DNA of 39,328 bases from Bacteroidota bacterium (lineage in GTDB: Bacteria; Bacteroidota; Ignavibacteria; UBA10030; UBA8401), in contig JAJYOI010000022.1 in NCBI GenBank assembly GCA_021796275.1, positions 1 through 39,328 of the forward strand. The letters run 5' to 3'. Position numbers and translations under genes: made by a program. Below are positions 1 to 8,858 of this stretch, piece after piece. Position 1 is the stretch's first letter. Each line of letters starts with the position of its first letter. The notes under the pieces were generated by a model that ran no database searches, was not told the origin of the DNA, and was given only the letters and a program-made list of their open reading frames with translations.

Positions 1-2
1 CC

Positions 3-410
3 GGCATTCGTGTCAGAGTGAATGTGGCGCCGGTTATTCCCGGATTAAATGATGAAGAAATTCCGGCTATACTTGCGGCGGCGAAAGATCACGGCGCTAT
101 GGGTGCAGGATTTATCATGTTACGATTGCCATATGCGGTGAAAGATTTATTCGCGCAATGGATAGAGCGAGAATTTCCCGAACGAGCCGAGCGAGTGCTG
201 CACCGAATTCGTGAAGTGCGCAAAGGTGAGCTCAGCGATCCTAATTTCGGCAGCAGAATGAGAGGAGAAGGTGAGATTGCAGAAACGATAGCGCAGCTTT
301 TTGAAGCGACAAAACAAAAGCTGGGATTTAATAAGCCGCACGCATCATTGTCGGTTCATCTCTTCAAAGTTCCGACAAACCAAGTAGAGTTGTTTGAAAT
401 GCAAATGTAA
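3..410 (+). CDS. Radical SAM protein, PA0069 family (C-terminal part, 5' truncated)
   Basis: The reading frame is open to the left edge (residues GIRVRVNVAPVIPGLND come first), so only about 135 C-terminal residues are present. The CxxxCxxC iron-sulfur site would lie upstream of the window. The conserved strand VNVAPVIPGLNDEEIP and the late motif DPNFGSRMRGEGE are typical of PA0069-type radical SAM proteins, which are related to the spore photoproduct lyase (SplB) group. The substrate of this family is not established. The tail ends QVELFEMQM; many relatives end in a QLxLF-like pentapeptide. The gene is followed 9 bases later by moaA and probably shares its transcript. A GTG at 18 is an internal codon, not the true start. 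Confidence 0.82.
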   Translation, partial: GIRVRVNVAPVIPGLNDEEIPAILAAAKDHGAMGAGFIMLRLPYAVKDLFAQWIEREFPERAERVLHRIREVRKGELSDPNFGSRMRGEGEIAETIAQLFEATKQKLGFNKPHASLSVHLFKVPTNQVELFEMQM

Positions 411-419
411 AGTATTGCC

Positions 420-1436
420 ATGCCATTCCAATTAAAAGATTCTTTCGGCCGAACGATCAATAACATGCGGATTTCTGTCACTGACCGGTGCAATTTCCGC
501 TGCCGCTACTGCATGCCGGAAGAAGGAATGGTGTGGATGAATAAAAACGAGCTGCTGACGTTCGAGGAAATTGCGCGCATTGTTCAAATAGTTTCTCGGC
601 TTGGGATACACAAAATCCGTTTAACAGGCGGTGAACCTTTGATGAGGAAAGAGCTTCATCTTTTGGTCAGACAAATTGCGGAAGTGGACGGCATCAGCGA
701 CATTGCGATGACGACGAACGGCTATTTTCTGAAGGAACAGGCACGCGAATTGTCTGAAGCAGGTTTGAGCCGCATTACGGTAAGTCTCGATTCTCTTGAT
801 CCGATAAAGTTTTCCGAAATGACGCGCCGGGATTATTTTCACAAAGTCTGGGAATCACTTGAACTGCTCACTTCTCTTTTCGACACAGCGATAAAATTAA
901 ATGTTGTTTTGATTCGCGGCATCAACGACAACGAAATTGAAAAATTTGCGGAGCTTGCACGGACAAAGCTCCGCCCAACAGACGGCGGACAGGCATTCAT
1001 TGTCCGCTTCATCGAGTACATGCCGATTGGCGCGGACGATGAGTGGGAAAATTCAAAAGTTGTTCCAACGCATGAAATTATCGAGAGAATCAATTTAACA
1101 TTTCCACCTTTGATTCCGATTGAATATCACGGCAATCAGCCTGCAGACCGTTTTCGGTTTTCAGATGGCGTGGGAGAAATCGGATTCATCAGTTCTGTAA
1201 GCGAGCCGTTTTGTTCTTCCTGCAACCGCATTCGCATTACTTCAGATGGAAAACTTCGCACATGCTTATTTTCACTTCACGAAACAGATTTGAAAACTCC
1301 GCTTCGTGCCGGTGCAAACGACGAAATTCTTTCCGAAATGATTGTTGATGCAGTTCGGAAAAAAGAAGAGGGACACCTCATCAATCGTCCCGGGTTTGTG
1401 AAGCCGCAACGTACGATGAGCCAAATTGGGGGATGA
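420..1436 (+). CDS. moaA: GTP 3',8-cyclase MoaA
   Basis: MoaA is the radical SAM enzyme that, with MoaC, turns GTP into cyclic pyranopterin monophosphate, the first step of molybdenum cofactor synthesis in the cytoplasm. The 338-residue length is normal. The N-terminal radical SAM cluster site is C24-x3-C28-x2-C31 (DRCNFRCRYCMP), followed by the SAM-binding LTGGEPL. The C-terminal second 4Fe-4S site is seen in CSSCNRIRITSDGKLRTC. The protein ends in the functional Gly-Gly dipeptide (SQIGG). The ATG at 420 puts the standard MoaA opening, DSFGRTINNMRISVTDRC, at the N-terminus, although the ribosome binding site is weak. No other moa/moe genes are in the window, so the rest of the pathway must be elsewhere. 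Confidence 0.97.
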   Translation: MPFQLKDSFGRTINNMRISVTDRCNFRCRYCMPEEGMVWMNKNELLTFEEIARIVQIVSRLGIHKIRLTGGEPLMRKELHLLVRQIAEVDGISDIAMTTNGYFLKEQARELSEAGLSRITVSLDSLDPIKFSEMTRRDYFHKVWESLELLTSLFDTAIKLNVVLIRGINDNEIEKFAELARTKLRPTDGGQAFIVRFIEYMPIGADDEWENSKVVPTHEIIERINLTFPPLIPIEYHGNQPADRFRFSDGVGEIGFISSVSEPFCSSCNRIRITSDGKLRTCLFSLHETDLKTPLRAGANDEILSEMIVDAVRKKEEGHLINRPGFVKPQRTMSQIGG

Positions 1437-1478
1437 GGGGATAAATTTCCTTCCAGTTACTTTCCTTCGCCGTTTTTA

Positions 1479-1507
1479 TTGATTCTCTAACGCGGACTTC
1501 GTATATT
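1479..1507 (+). promoter_or_regulatory. Sigma70-like promoter for the nuoJ-N group
   Basis: TTGATT (1479-1484) and TATATT (1502-1507) are separated by exactly 17 bases and lie in the 89-base gap after moaA. A start near 1513 would leave a leader of about 28 bases before the preferred nuoJ ATG at 1541. Predicted from consensus and spacing only. Confidence 0.5.
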
Positions 1508-1540
1508 AAAACGTTTTGTTAAACGATGAGTGGCGAGACT

Positions 1541-2053
1541 ATGAATTTTGAACAAATCGTTTTTTATCTTCTTGCGGCAGTTTCAGCGGCTTCGGCAGTC
1601 CTCATGATTCTTCAACGCAATCCAGTTAACAGCGCCTTATTTCTTATTCTCAATTTCTTTTGCCTCGGCGGTTTGTATCTGACGCTCCACGCACAATTCA
1701 TTGCAATGGTGCAAGTGCTCGTCTATGCCGGTGCGATTATGGTGCTTTTTGTTTTCGTCATTATGTTGCTGAACTTAGGCGACGGTCGCAAATTGAAAGA
1801 AACTTTAGGATGGAAAGCGTACGCAGCAATTGCACTGACAGCCGGATTGTTGCTGGAATTACTGTACATTTTTGTTCCGGCAACGGAAACCATCTCTTCA
1901 CAATCGCCGAACGCGGTGGAGATGGGAACGGTTGAGTACATCGGCAAAGTGTTATTTACAAAGTTCTTATTTCCTTTTGAAGTGACGTCGTTGCTGCTTC
2001 TCGCTGCAATAGTGGGAGCAGTCATCTTAGCTAAAAAGAAGGTAACGGAATGA
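1541..2053 (+). CDS. nuoJ: NADH-quinone oxidoreductase subunit J
   Basis: NuoJ is a membrane subunit of respiratory complex I that sits between the quinone-site region and the antiporter-like subunits and helps couple redox change to proton pumping. The 170-residue product has five hydrophobic segments and the family motif [17 protein letters not shown], then [20 protein letters not shown], the pi-bulge helix of NuoJ. I chose the ATG at 1541 because GGCGAG lies five bases upstream and the product then begins [13 protein letters not shown]. An in-frame ATG at 1526 would add five residues but has no ribosome binding site. The stop overlaps the nuoK start by four bases (ATGA), which suggests translational coupling. 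Confidence 0.94.
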   Translation: MNFEQIVFYLLAAVSAASAVLMILQRNPVNSALFLILNFFCLGGLYLTLHAQFIAMVQVLVYAGAIMVLFVFVIMLLNLGDGRKLKETLGWKAYAAIALTAGLLLELLYIFVPATETISSQSPNAVEMGTVEYIGKVLFTKFLFPFEVTSLLLLAAIVGAVILAKKKVTE

Positions 2054-2352
2054 TTCCGCTGAATTTTTATCTCATCCTTTCCGCATTTATGTTTTGCGTC
2101 GGTGTGCTGGGCGTGTTGGTGCGCCGCAATGCGATTGTCGTCTTCATGTGCATCGAGCTGATGCTCAATTCTGTAAACCTCAGCCTGATTGCGTTCTCAT
2201 CCTATCTCGGCGATCCGACCGGACAAATGCTCGTCTTTTTTGTCATGACTGTTGCCGCGGCTGAAGCGGCGGTCGGGCTTGCGATTATCATCGCATTGTT
2301 CCGCAATAAACAAACAGTCAATATTGATGAAATCAATATCCTAAAATGGTAA
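2050..2352 (+). CDS. nuoK: NADH-quinone oxidoreductase subunit K
   Basis: NuoK is a three-helix membrane subunit of complex I, related to MrpC. The 100-residue length is exactly that of the family. Both intramembrane glutamates needed for pumping in characterised homologues are visible: one in [17 protein letters not shown] (helix 2) and one in [17 protein letters not shown] (helix 3). The start overlaps the end of nuoJ by four bases, and the end overlaps the nuoL start by seven bases if the ATG at 2346 is used. The tight packing indicates one operon. Confidence 0.96.
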   Translation: MIPLNFYLILSAFMFCVGVLGVLVRRNAIVVFMCIELMLNSVNLSLIAFSSYLGDPTGQMLVFFVMTVAAAEAAVGLAIIIALFRNKQTVNIDEINILKW

Positions 2353-4286
2353 CTATGTATTCTTACGCCGGTCTTATCGTTCTATTCCCGCTTGTTGGTT
2401 TTCTTTTTCTCGGGCTCTTCGGCAGGAAAATAAAATCTGAGATATTGGTTGGAAGCATTGCTTCAGCGGCAGTGATTCTTTCATTTGGAGTTGCCGTTGC
2501 GATTTTTGTTGAAATGCTTTCTCTGCCGGTTGAAGAACGTCATCATATCATAAGTCAGTTTCAATGGATTGCGGCGGGTGCACTTTCAGTAAATGTCGCA
2601 TTTCAGGTTGACCAGCTTTCGATTTTGATGACGCTGATTGTGACCGGCGTCAGCGCTCTGATTCATATTTATTCAATCGGCTACATGCATGGAGATAAGG
2701 GATACTGGAGGTTTTTCACCTATCTTAATCTTTTTGTCTTTTCCATGTTGATGCTTGTTCTTGCCGATAATTTTCTGCTCATGTTTCTTGGCTGGGAAGG
2801 CGTCGGTCTTTGTTCGTATTTGTTGATCGGTTTTTGGTACGATCGGAATTTTGAAAAGTCAACCGTTGCAGATGCATCGAAGAAAGCATTTATCGTGAAC
2901 CGTATCGGCGATTTTGGTTTTCTTATTGGAATGTTTTTGATTTTTGTGAACTTCGGCTCGTTGACTTTCGATTCTGTTTTTTCTCAAGCTGCTGTCCTTT
3001 CTCCCGGAAGTTCAATCTTGTTTTGGATTACGCTTTTGCTTTTTCTCGGAGCGACAGGGAAGTCGGCACAAATTCCGTTGTACATTTGGCTGCCGGATGC
3101 AATGGCTGGTCCGACGCCGGTCAGCGCGTTGATTCACGCCGCAACGATGGTGACCGCCGGTGTGTACATGGTCGCGCGATGTTCAGTGCTCTACGCACTT
3201 GCTCCGACGACAATGGAAATTGTTGCCGTTGTCGGTGCGGCGACTGCATTTTTTGCCGCGACAATCGGTTTGGTACAAAACGATATCAAAAAGGTTCTTG
3301 CTTATTCGACAGTGAGCCAGCTTGGGTATATGTTCCTTGCGCTTGGCGTCGGTGCGTTTGCTTCGGGATTATTTCACGTGATGACGCACGCATTTTTCAA
3401 AGCGCTGCTTTTTCTTGGTGCCGGCGCTGTTATTCATGGAATGCATGACGAGCAGGATATTCAAAAAATGGGCGGCTTGAAAAAATACATGCCGACAACG
3501 TACAAAACATTTTTCATCGCCGCGCTTGCGATTTCCGGAATACCGCCGTTGTCTGGATTTTTTAGCAAGGATGAAATTTTGTGGAGAGCTTTTGCCGATG
3601 GTTCGCCGATCTTGTGGTTCATCGGATTTGTCACGGCAGGAATAACAGCATTTTACATGTTCCGATTGGTTTCACTAACGTTTGAAGGCAAGCCGCGTTT
3701 TGATGAAAACCATCTTCATCCTCATGAAGCGCCGAAGACGATGACTATTCCGTTGATTGCACTTGCTACGTTGTCGGTCATCGGCGGATTTGTCGGGATT
3801 CCAGCAAGCCTCGGCGGCAATAATGGATTTGAACATTTTCTCGAGCCGGTTTTTGATACGGCAAATACAAAACTGGCATTGGTAGCGCATGAAATTTCTT
3901 CGACTGAATATGTTCTGATGCTTCTTTCCGTTGCGATTGCAGTTACGGGAATTTATTACGCGCGCATGATTTATTTACGCAAGCAGAATATTGCCGAATC
4001 GTTTGCCAAACGTTTTGCAGGGTCGTACAAACTTCTTTTCAATAAATATTATGTTGATGAAGCATACGACGCAACGGTTGTCACGCCGATTGTCAAAGGT
4101 TCCGAAAAATTATTATGGCGCGGTATTGATGTCGGCATGATTGATTACACGGTGAATTTAACAGGCCGGGTTGCGTCGTTTGCCAGCGAAACATTTCGCC
4201 GCATTCAAACCGGAGTCGCGCAAAGCTACGCCATTATTTTTGTGTGTGGAATCTTGTTCATTATTAGCATGCTGTTGTTCCGATAA
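2346..4286 (+). CDS. nuoL: NADH-quinone oxidoreductase subunit L
   Basis: NuoL is the most distal antiporter-like proton-pumping subunit of complex I and carries the long lateral helix at its C-terminus. At 646 residues the length is typical. Key motifs: [16 protein letters not shown] with the conserved glutamate of helix 5, [19 protein letters not shown] with the pumping lysine of broken helix 7, and [18 protein letters not shown] with the channel histidine. [19 protein letters not shown] is the usual helix-10 linker. The C-terminal 150 residues ([18 protein letters not shown] onward) match the lateral-helix extension of NuoL, which separates it from NuoM and NuoN. A second ATG at 2355 is an alternative start. 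A 95-base gap with a hairpin follows before nuoM. Confidence 0.97.
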   Translation: MVTMYSYAGLIVLFPLVGFLFLGLFGRKIKSEILVGSIASAAVILSFGVAVAIFVEMLSLPVEERHHIISQFQWIAAGALSVNVAFQVDQLSILMTLIVTGVSALIHIYSIGYMHGDKGYWRFFTYLNLFVFSMLMLVLADNFLLMFLGWEGVGLCSYLLIGFWYDRNFEKSTVADASKKAFIVNRIGDFGFLIGMFLIFVNFGSLTFDSVFSQAAVLSPGSSILFWITLLLFLGATGKSAQIPLYIWLPDAMAGPTPVSALIHAATMVTAGVYMVARCSVLYALAPTTMEIVAVVGAATAFFAATIGLVQNDIKKVLAYSTVSQLGYMFLALGVGAFASGLFHVMTHAFFKALLFLGAGAVIHGMHDEQDIQKMGGLKKYMPTTYKTFFIAALAISGIPPLSGFFSKDEILWRAFADGSPILWFIGFVTAGITAFYMFRLVSLTFEGKPRFDENHLHPHEAPKTMTIPLIALATLSVIGGFVGIPASLGGNNGFEHFLEPVFDTANTKLALVAHEISSTEYVLMLLSVAIAVTGIYYARMIYLRKQNIAESFAKRFAGSYKLLFNKYYVDEAYDATVVTPIVKGSEKLLWRGIDVGMIDYTVNLTGRVASFASETFRRIQTGVAQSYAIIFVCGILFIISMLLFR

Positions 4287-4332
4287 TTTGAGATGGACTC
4301 CAATTCAAAATTCGAGTTTATCTAAACAATTC

Positions 4333-4351
4333 CGCCGCGTTAAACGCGGCG
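4333..4351. repeat. GC-rich palindromic hairpin (REP-like) between nuoL and nuoM
   Basis: CGCCGCGT-TAA-ACGCGGCG forms a perfect 8-bp stem with a 3-base loop in the only sizeable gap inside the nuo group. No T-run follows (the next bases are CTACCGTTTACTGATTACTG), so it is not a standard intrinsic terminator. It may be a dispersed REP-type palindrome, an mRNA processing or stability element, or a partial attenuator. Only one copy is seen in this window. Confidence 0.55.
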
Positions 4352-4381
4352 CTACCGTTTACTGATTACTGACTACTTATT

Positions 4382-5926
4382 ATGCTCACTTTCCTTCTTT
4401 TTTCGCCGCTCATCGGAGTTGCGCTTTTGCTGTTCGTCAACAAAGAAAAAGCGGCGCTCATCAAATCGATTGGTATCATCACTTCGCTTGTCGCATTTGC
4501 GGTGTCGGTATTTTTGTATTTGAATTTCGATGCGGATAATACGCACATGCAGTTTGTGCAGCAGGTGACATGGATTCAAGGCCTCGATATCAGTTACTTT
4601 GTCGGTATTGACGGATTGTCTCTGCTTCTCGTTATGCTGACAACGTTTCTTACGCCAATTGCATTGATCGCGTCGTGGGACTCAATCAAACAGCGCATCA
4701 AAGAATATGTCATTTTCATGCTGTTGCTCGAAGTTGGAATGTTGGGCGTGTTTGTTTCCGTTGATCTGTTTTTGTTCTACGTTTTTTGGGAAGCGATGCT
4801 CATTCCGATGTATTTCATCATTGGAATTTGGGGAGGGAAAGAGCGCATTTACGCCGCAGTGAAATTTTTCCTCTATACAATGTCTGGCAGCTTGTTGATG
4901 CTCATCGCGATTTTGTGGCTGGGATATTACGCTTCGACATTGCCCGGCGGATATTTCACGACGAATCTGCAAAAGCTGTACGCTATCGCACCGGGAATTC
5001 CACAGAGCATTCAAATGTGGATGTTTCTCGCGTTCACTCTTTCCTTCGCAATCAAAGTTCCGATTTTTCCGTTTCACACATGGCTGCCTGATGCGCACGT
5101 GCAAGCGCCAACGGCGGGAAGTGTTATTCTTGCCGGAGTTTTGCTGAAAATGGGAACATACGGTCTCCTGCGATTCTGTTTACCGTTGTTTCCATACGCA
5201 TCATTTCAGTTTACTCCGTTGCTTTCAACACTTGCAGTCATCGGCATAATTTACGGCGCACTCGTTGCGATGGTGCAAACAGACATTAAGAAGCTGGTCG
5301 CGTATTCTTCCGTGAGTCATCTTGGATTTGTCGTTCTCGGAATTTTTTCGATGACGGAAGAAGGAATTCAGGGAAGCATGATTCAGATGATCAATCACGG
5401 ACTTTCAACCGGCGCACTTTTCCTTGTTGTCGGAATGATTTACGACCGGCGGCACACGAGAGAGATTTCTGAATTCGGCGGCTTGGCAAAACGGCTTCCG
5501 ATTTTTGCAACGTTCTTTATGATCTTCACATTGTCATCAATCGGCTTGCCGGGATTGAACGGCTTTGTCGGTGAATTTTTGATTATGCTCGGTTCATTCA
5601 AATCAACGATCATCGGTTCGCATGTGTACACAGTTTTTGCGGCGACCGGCGTGATCTTTGCCGCCGTCTATATGTTGTGGATGTATCAGCGCGTTTTTTA
5701 TGGAAAGCTGACAAATTCCGCCAACCAATCGTTGCTTGATCTTTCGAAACGTGAAATTGCCGTACTGGTGCCGATTGTGTTGTTCATCGTGTGGATCGGT
5801 GTTTATCCTTCAACATTTTTGAAGCCATCCGCCGCTTCGACCAAACAGCTTGTGAAAGTACTGGAGCAAACGAAAAACGGCGAATTGAATTCAATGTTTT
5901 TTGAAACCCGGCAAGCGGTGAAATGA
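4382..5926 (+). CDS. nuoM: NADH-quinone oxidoreductase subunit M
   Basis: NuoM is the middle antiporter-like proton-pumping subunit of complex I. The 514-residue product has the NuoM signatures FWEAMLIPMYFIIGIWGG (helix-5 glutamate), FAIKVPIFPFHTWLPDAHVQ (helix-7 lysine) and ILAGVLLKMGTYGLLRF (helix-8 lysine). VQTDIKKLVAYSSVSHLGFV and SIGLPGLNGFVGEFLIMLG follow as in the family. The C-terminus is short and lacks the lateral helix of NuoL. The ATG at 4382 directly gives the usual MLTFLLFSPLIGVALLL start. The final codons overlap the downstream antiporter gene by four bases (ATGA), so the antiporter is probably translated from the same message. Confidence 0.97.
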   Translation: MLTFLLFSPLIGVALLLFVNKEKAALIKSIGIITSLVAFAVSVFLYLNFDADNTHMQFVQQVTWIQGLDISYFVGIDGLSLLLVMLTTFLTPIALIASWDSIKQRIKEYVIFMLLLEVGMLGVFVSVDLFLFYVFWEAMLIPMYFIIGIWGGKERIYAAVKFFLYTMSGSLLMLIAILWLGYYASTLPGGYFTTNLQKLYAIAPGIPQSIQMWMFLAFTLSFAIKVPIFPFHTWLPDAHVQAPTAGSVILAGVLLKMGTYGLLRFCLPLFPYASFQFTPLLSTLAVIGIIYGALVAMVQTDIKKLVAYSSVSHLGFVVLGIFSMTEEGIQGSMIQMINHGLSTGALFLVVGMIYDRRHTREISEFGGLAKRLPIFATFFMIFTLSSIGLPGLNGFVGEFLIMLGSFKSTIIGSHVYTVFAATGVIFAAVYMLWMYQRVFYGKLTNSANQSLLDLSKREIAVLVPIVLFIVWIGVYPSTFLKPSAASTKQLVKVLEQTKNGELNSMFFETRQAVK

Positions 5927-7278
5927 ATCGTTGGCTCGGTCGTTTTTTTGGAATTACAGGCTCGCTTGTTCTTTTGTGTTCTTTGTCATTTGCCGGTGAA
6001 AGTGTAGAACCGTCGCCCGTTTCGCCGGTAATGATTCTTCCATTTGTGCTGATGCTCGGTGCGATTGCCGTTGCACCGTTCATCAATAGACAGTGGTGGG
6101 AAGAAAATTACCCGGCGGTGTCTATTTCACTCGGATTGTTAACAGTGCTCTATTATGTTCTCGCTCTTCACAACACTCCGAGACTTCTGGCAACGTTGTA
6201 TGAATACGTTAGCTTCATCGCTCTTATCGGCTCGCTCTTTGTTGTTTCCGGCGGAATACATTTTCGGATGCGCGGGCGCGCAACACCGATTGTAAATGTT
6301 ATTGTATTAGGCTTCGGCGCAATTGTTGCAAATCTTGTCGGAACAACGGGCGCTTCGATGCTGCTTATTCGGCCGTACATTCGCGTGAACAAGTACCGGA
6401 TTAAAGCATATCACGTAATTTTCTTCATCTTTCTTGTCAGCAATGTCGGCGGTGCGCTTACTCCCATTGGTGATCCGCCGTTGTTCCTTGGATATTTAAA
6501 AGGCATCCCGTTTTTCTGGGTTTTTGATATTGCCTGGCCTATTTGGTTGTTTGCGGTGCTGGCACTGCTTGGAGCGTTTGCACTGATTGATTACCGGGCA
6601 TTTAAGAAATTACCGCATTCGCTGCAGGAGCGTGCAGAAGAATTCGGCGAAGAATCGCGGTTTGAAGGATTGTCGAATCTCGGTTTTTTGCTCGCTATTC
6701 TTGTGAGTGTGTTTATTGAACATCCGATTGGACTGCGCGAAGCGCTGATGGTTGGCGCGGCGGCAGGTTCCTATTATACAACACCGAAGCGTGTACACGA
6801 AAAGAATGAATTTAATTTCATTCCGATTAAAGAAGTTGCAATTTTGTTCCTTGGAATTTTTGCGACAATGATTCCTGCGCTCGATTGGCTGACGCTGCAT
6901 TCTCAATCGTTAGGCATTGTCAGTGTCGGTCAATATTATTGGGGCGCCGGAGTTTTGTCATCATTTCTCGATAATGCGCCGACGTATCTCAATTTTCTGA
7001 CTGCCGCGTTCGGACTTTTCCATTTAAACCTTGAGAATGTTTTCCACATGGAAGAATTTCTCACGCTGCATTGGCGTTATGTACAGGCAATTTCCATCGG
7101 CGCGGTTTTTTTTGGAGCGTGCACATACATCGGCAATGGACCGAATTTTATGGTAAAGTCAATTGCAGAACAGACGGGAGTTGAAATGCCGTCGTTCTTC
7201 GGCTATATTGCTAAATATACGCTGGTGTATTTAATACCGTTGTACACAATTATTTGGTTCGTCTTTTTCCGTTCATAG
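5923..7278 (+). CDS. Putative sodium/proton antiporter (CitMHS_2-like ion transporter) within the nuo group
   Basis: This is a 451-residue polytopic inner-membrane protein of the ion-transporter superfamily. It begins with a signal-like or first transmembrane segment (GITGSLVLLCSLSFAGE), then about eleven further hydrophobic segments. Diagnostic stretches are LVGTTGASMLLIRPYIRVNK, SNVGGALTPIGDPPLFLGYL, FLDNAPTYLNFL and ACTYIGNGPNFMVKSIAE. These match proteins usually annotated as sodium:proton antiporter or putative citrate transport (CitMHS_2), distantly related to NhaD and ArsB. It lies between nuoM and nuoN, overlaps nuoM by four bases, and is 37 bases from nuoN. Co-expression with complex I is therefore likely. 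The transported ion is inferred from annotation habit, not shown by the sequence; a dicarboxylate or arsenite substrate cannot be excluded. Confidence 0.8.
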   Translation: MNRWLGRFFGITGSLVLLCSLSFAGESVEPSPVSPVMILPFVLMLGAIAVAPFINRQWWEENYPAVSISLGLLTVLYYVLALHNTPRLLATLYEYVSFIALIGSLFVVSGGIHFRMRGRATPIVNVIVLGFGAIVANLVGTTGASMLLIRPYIRVNKYRIKAYHVIFFIFLVSNVGGALTPIGDPPLFLGYLKGIPFFWVFDIAWPIWLFAVLALLGAFALIDYRAFKKLPHSLQERAEEFGEESRFEGLSNLGFLLAILVSVFIEHPIGLREALMVGAAAGSYYTTPKRVHEKNEFNFIPIKEVAILFLGIFATMIPALDWLTLHSQSLGIVSVGQYYWGAGVLSSFLDNAPTYLNFLTAAFGLFHLNLENVFHMEEFLTLHWRYVQAISIGAVFFGACTYIGNGPNFMVKSIAEQTGVEMPSFFGYIAKYTLVYLIPLYTIIWFVFFRS

Positions 7279-7315
7279 TGAAAAACAGGTTTCATTCCCC
7301 AAAGGTATTTTCAAC

Positions 7316-8740
7316 ATGCCATTTAATTATTCGGATCTTGTAGGGACATCGCCGTTACTATCGCTGTCGTTAACGGCGTTGATTGCATTGATTGTGAAAT
7401 CGCTGTTCAAAAAATCCGAACGCGCCGTGCTATGGCTGTGCATTGTCGGAATTTTTCTCAGCGCGTTTTTTGCTGTTGCTACGTTTTCATTGAATGCAAC
7501 TGCATACAATGACATGGTGCTTGTCGGCGGCTATGCAAGTTTCTTCGATGTGCTTTTTTTAGGCATCGGACTTCTTGTGTTGTTGTTATCCGAATCCTAT
7601 CTCGGGAAAGAACACATCAACTTCGGCGAGTTCTATGTGCTTGTGCTTCTTTCCGTTCTCGGCATGATGATGTTAGGCTCTTCGGCAGATTTGATCACTG
7701 TGTTTCTCGGCATTGAATTAATGTCCGTCAGTTTTTATGTGCTTGCCGGATTTGAACGGACCCGGCTTACATCAAACGAAGCCGCACTGAAATATTTTTT
7801 GCTTGGTGCATTTGCCACAGGATTCCTTCTCTATGGCATCGCGCTAATTTACGGTACCGCAGGCACAACGAATCTTCTTCGTATCGCCGTTCAGTATCCT
7901 CATCTCATTACTATGCCGTTGCATCTTATCGGCGTCGGCCTTCTGCTTGTCGGCTTCGCGTTCAAAGTTGCAGCCGTACCGTTCCACATGTGGGTGCCTG
8001 ATGTGTATGAGGGATCGCCGACGACCGTCACTGCACTCATGTCCACGGGCGGAAAAGCGGGCGCCTTTTCTGCGTTCGTGCTTGTCTTTTCTATCCCAAT
8101 GGCGACGCACAATCATCAGCTTGTAGCAATCGTTGCAGTGCTTTCTGCCGCCTCAATGATCGTTGGAAATCTTTTCGGGTTGGCGCAGAAAAATTTGAAA
8201 CGCATGCTTGCTTATTCGAGCATCGCACATGCCGGCTATATGCTCGTTGGTATTGCGTCGGGAATTTCGTTGGGAGAGCAGGGAATTTTGTTCTATCTTG
8301 TTTCCTATGCGCTGACAAATTTAGGAGCGTTCGGTATCGTTTCAATTTTAGAGAGAGAAGACGGCGAACATGTTTCGTATGAAGATTATGCCGGAATGGG
8401 AACCCGCAAGCCGATCCTTGCAGCGTTGCTGGCGATGTTCATGTTTTCTCTTACCGGTGTACCGCCGTTTTCTGGTTTCGTGGGAAAGTACTATCTTTTC
8501 GCCAGCGCGGTCGAATCGAATCTTACGTGGCTTGCAATTCTCGGAGTCATTACGAGTCTAATCTCTGCGTACTATTATCTGCGTGTGGTAGTGTTTATGT
8601 ATTTTCGTGATCCCGTTGAAACTGAGGTTATTTCCATCCCGCGCTTTGCATTGGTTTCATTGCTTGCTTCAGGTGTCGGAATACTTCTGCTTGGAGTACT
8701 TCCATCGCTGGTGCTTGATGTTACCAAATTACTTTTTTAA
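7316..8740 (+). CDS. nuoN: NADH-quinone oxidoreductase subunit N
   Basis: NuoN is the third antiporter-like pumping subunit of complex I, next to NuoK/NuoJ. At 474 residues its length is typical. Motifs: GIELMSVSFYVLAGFER (helix-5 glutamate), VGFAFKVAAVPFHMWVPDVY with the broken-helix-7 lysine, and TALMSTGGKAGAFSAF with the helix-8 lysine. GLAQKNLKRMLAYSSIAHAG is the helix-10 linker, and SLTGVPPFSGFVGKYYLF is characteristic of NuoN. It is the last gene of the group, 37 bases after the antiporter. The 118 bases that follow contain no clear terminator, only a direct repeat CCGTTCAC (8746-8753 and 8760-8767). Confidence 0.96.
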   Translation: MPFNYSDLVGTSPLLSLSLTALIALIVKSLFKKSERAVLWLCIVGIFLSAFFAVATFSLNATAYNDMVLVGGYASFFDVLFLGIGLLVLLLSESYLGKEHINFGEFYVLVLLSVLGMMMLGSSADLITVFLGIELMSVSFYVLAGFERTRLTSNEAALKYFLLGAFATGFLLYGIALIYGTAGTTNLLRIAVQYPHLITMPLHLIGVGLLLVGFAFKVAAVPFHMWVPDVYEGSPTTVTALMSTGGKAGAFSAFVLVFSIPMATHNHQLVAIVAVLSAASMIVGNLFGLAQKNLKRMLAYSSIAHAGYMLVGIASGISLGEQGILFYLVSYALTNLGAFGIVSILEREDGEHVSYEDYAGMGTRKPILAALLAMFMFSLTGVPPFSGFVGKYYLFASAVESNLTWLAILGVITSLISAYYYLRVVVFMYFRDPVETEVISIPRFALVSLLASGVGILLLGVLPSLVLDVTKLLF

Positions 8741-8858
8741 ATAATCCGTTCACATTTTACCGTTCACGCCTGCATTCACACGCATGAGCGGTTTTTGCCG
8801 CAACTAAATTAATAGCAAAGAGTGGTATCCCGTACAGCGGAACTTTTTGGGAACTGAG

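Noticed and set aside
8741..8858. Direct repeat CCGTTCAC and a GCGG-TTTTTG-CCGC hairpin after nuoN as a terminator or operator
   Set aside because: The stem is only four base pairs with no T-run after it, and the repeat is short; too weak for a separate feature.
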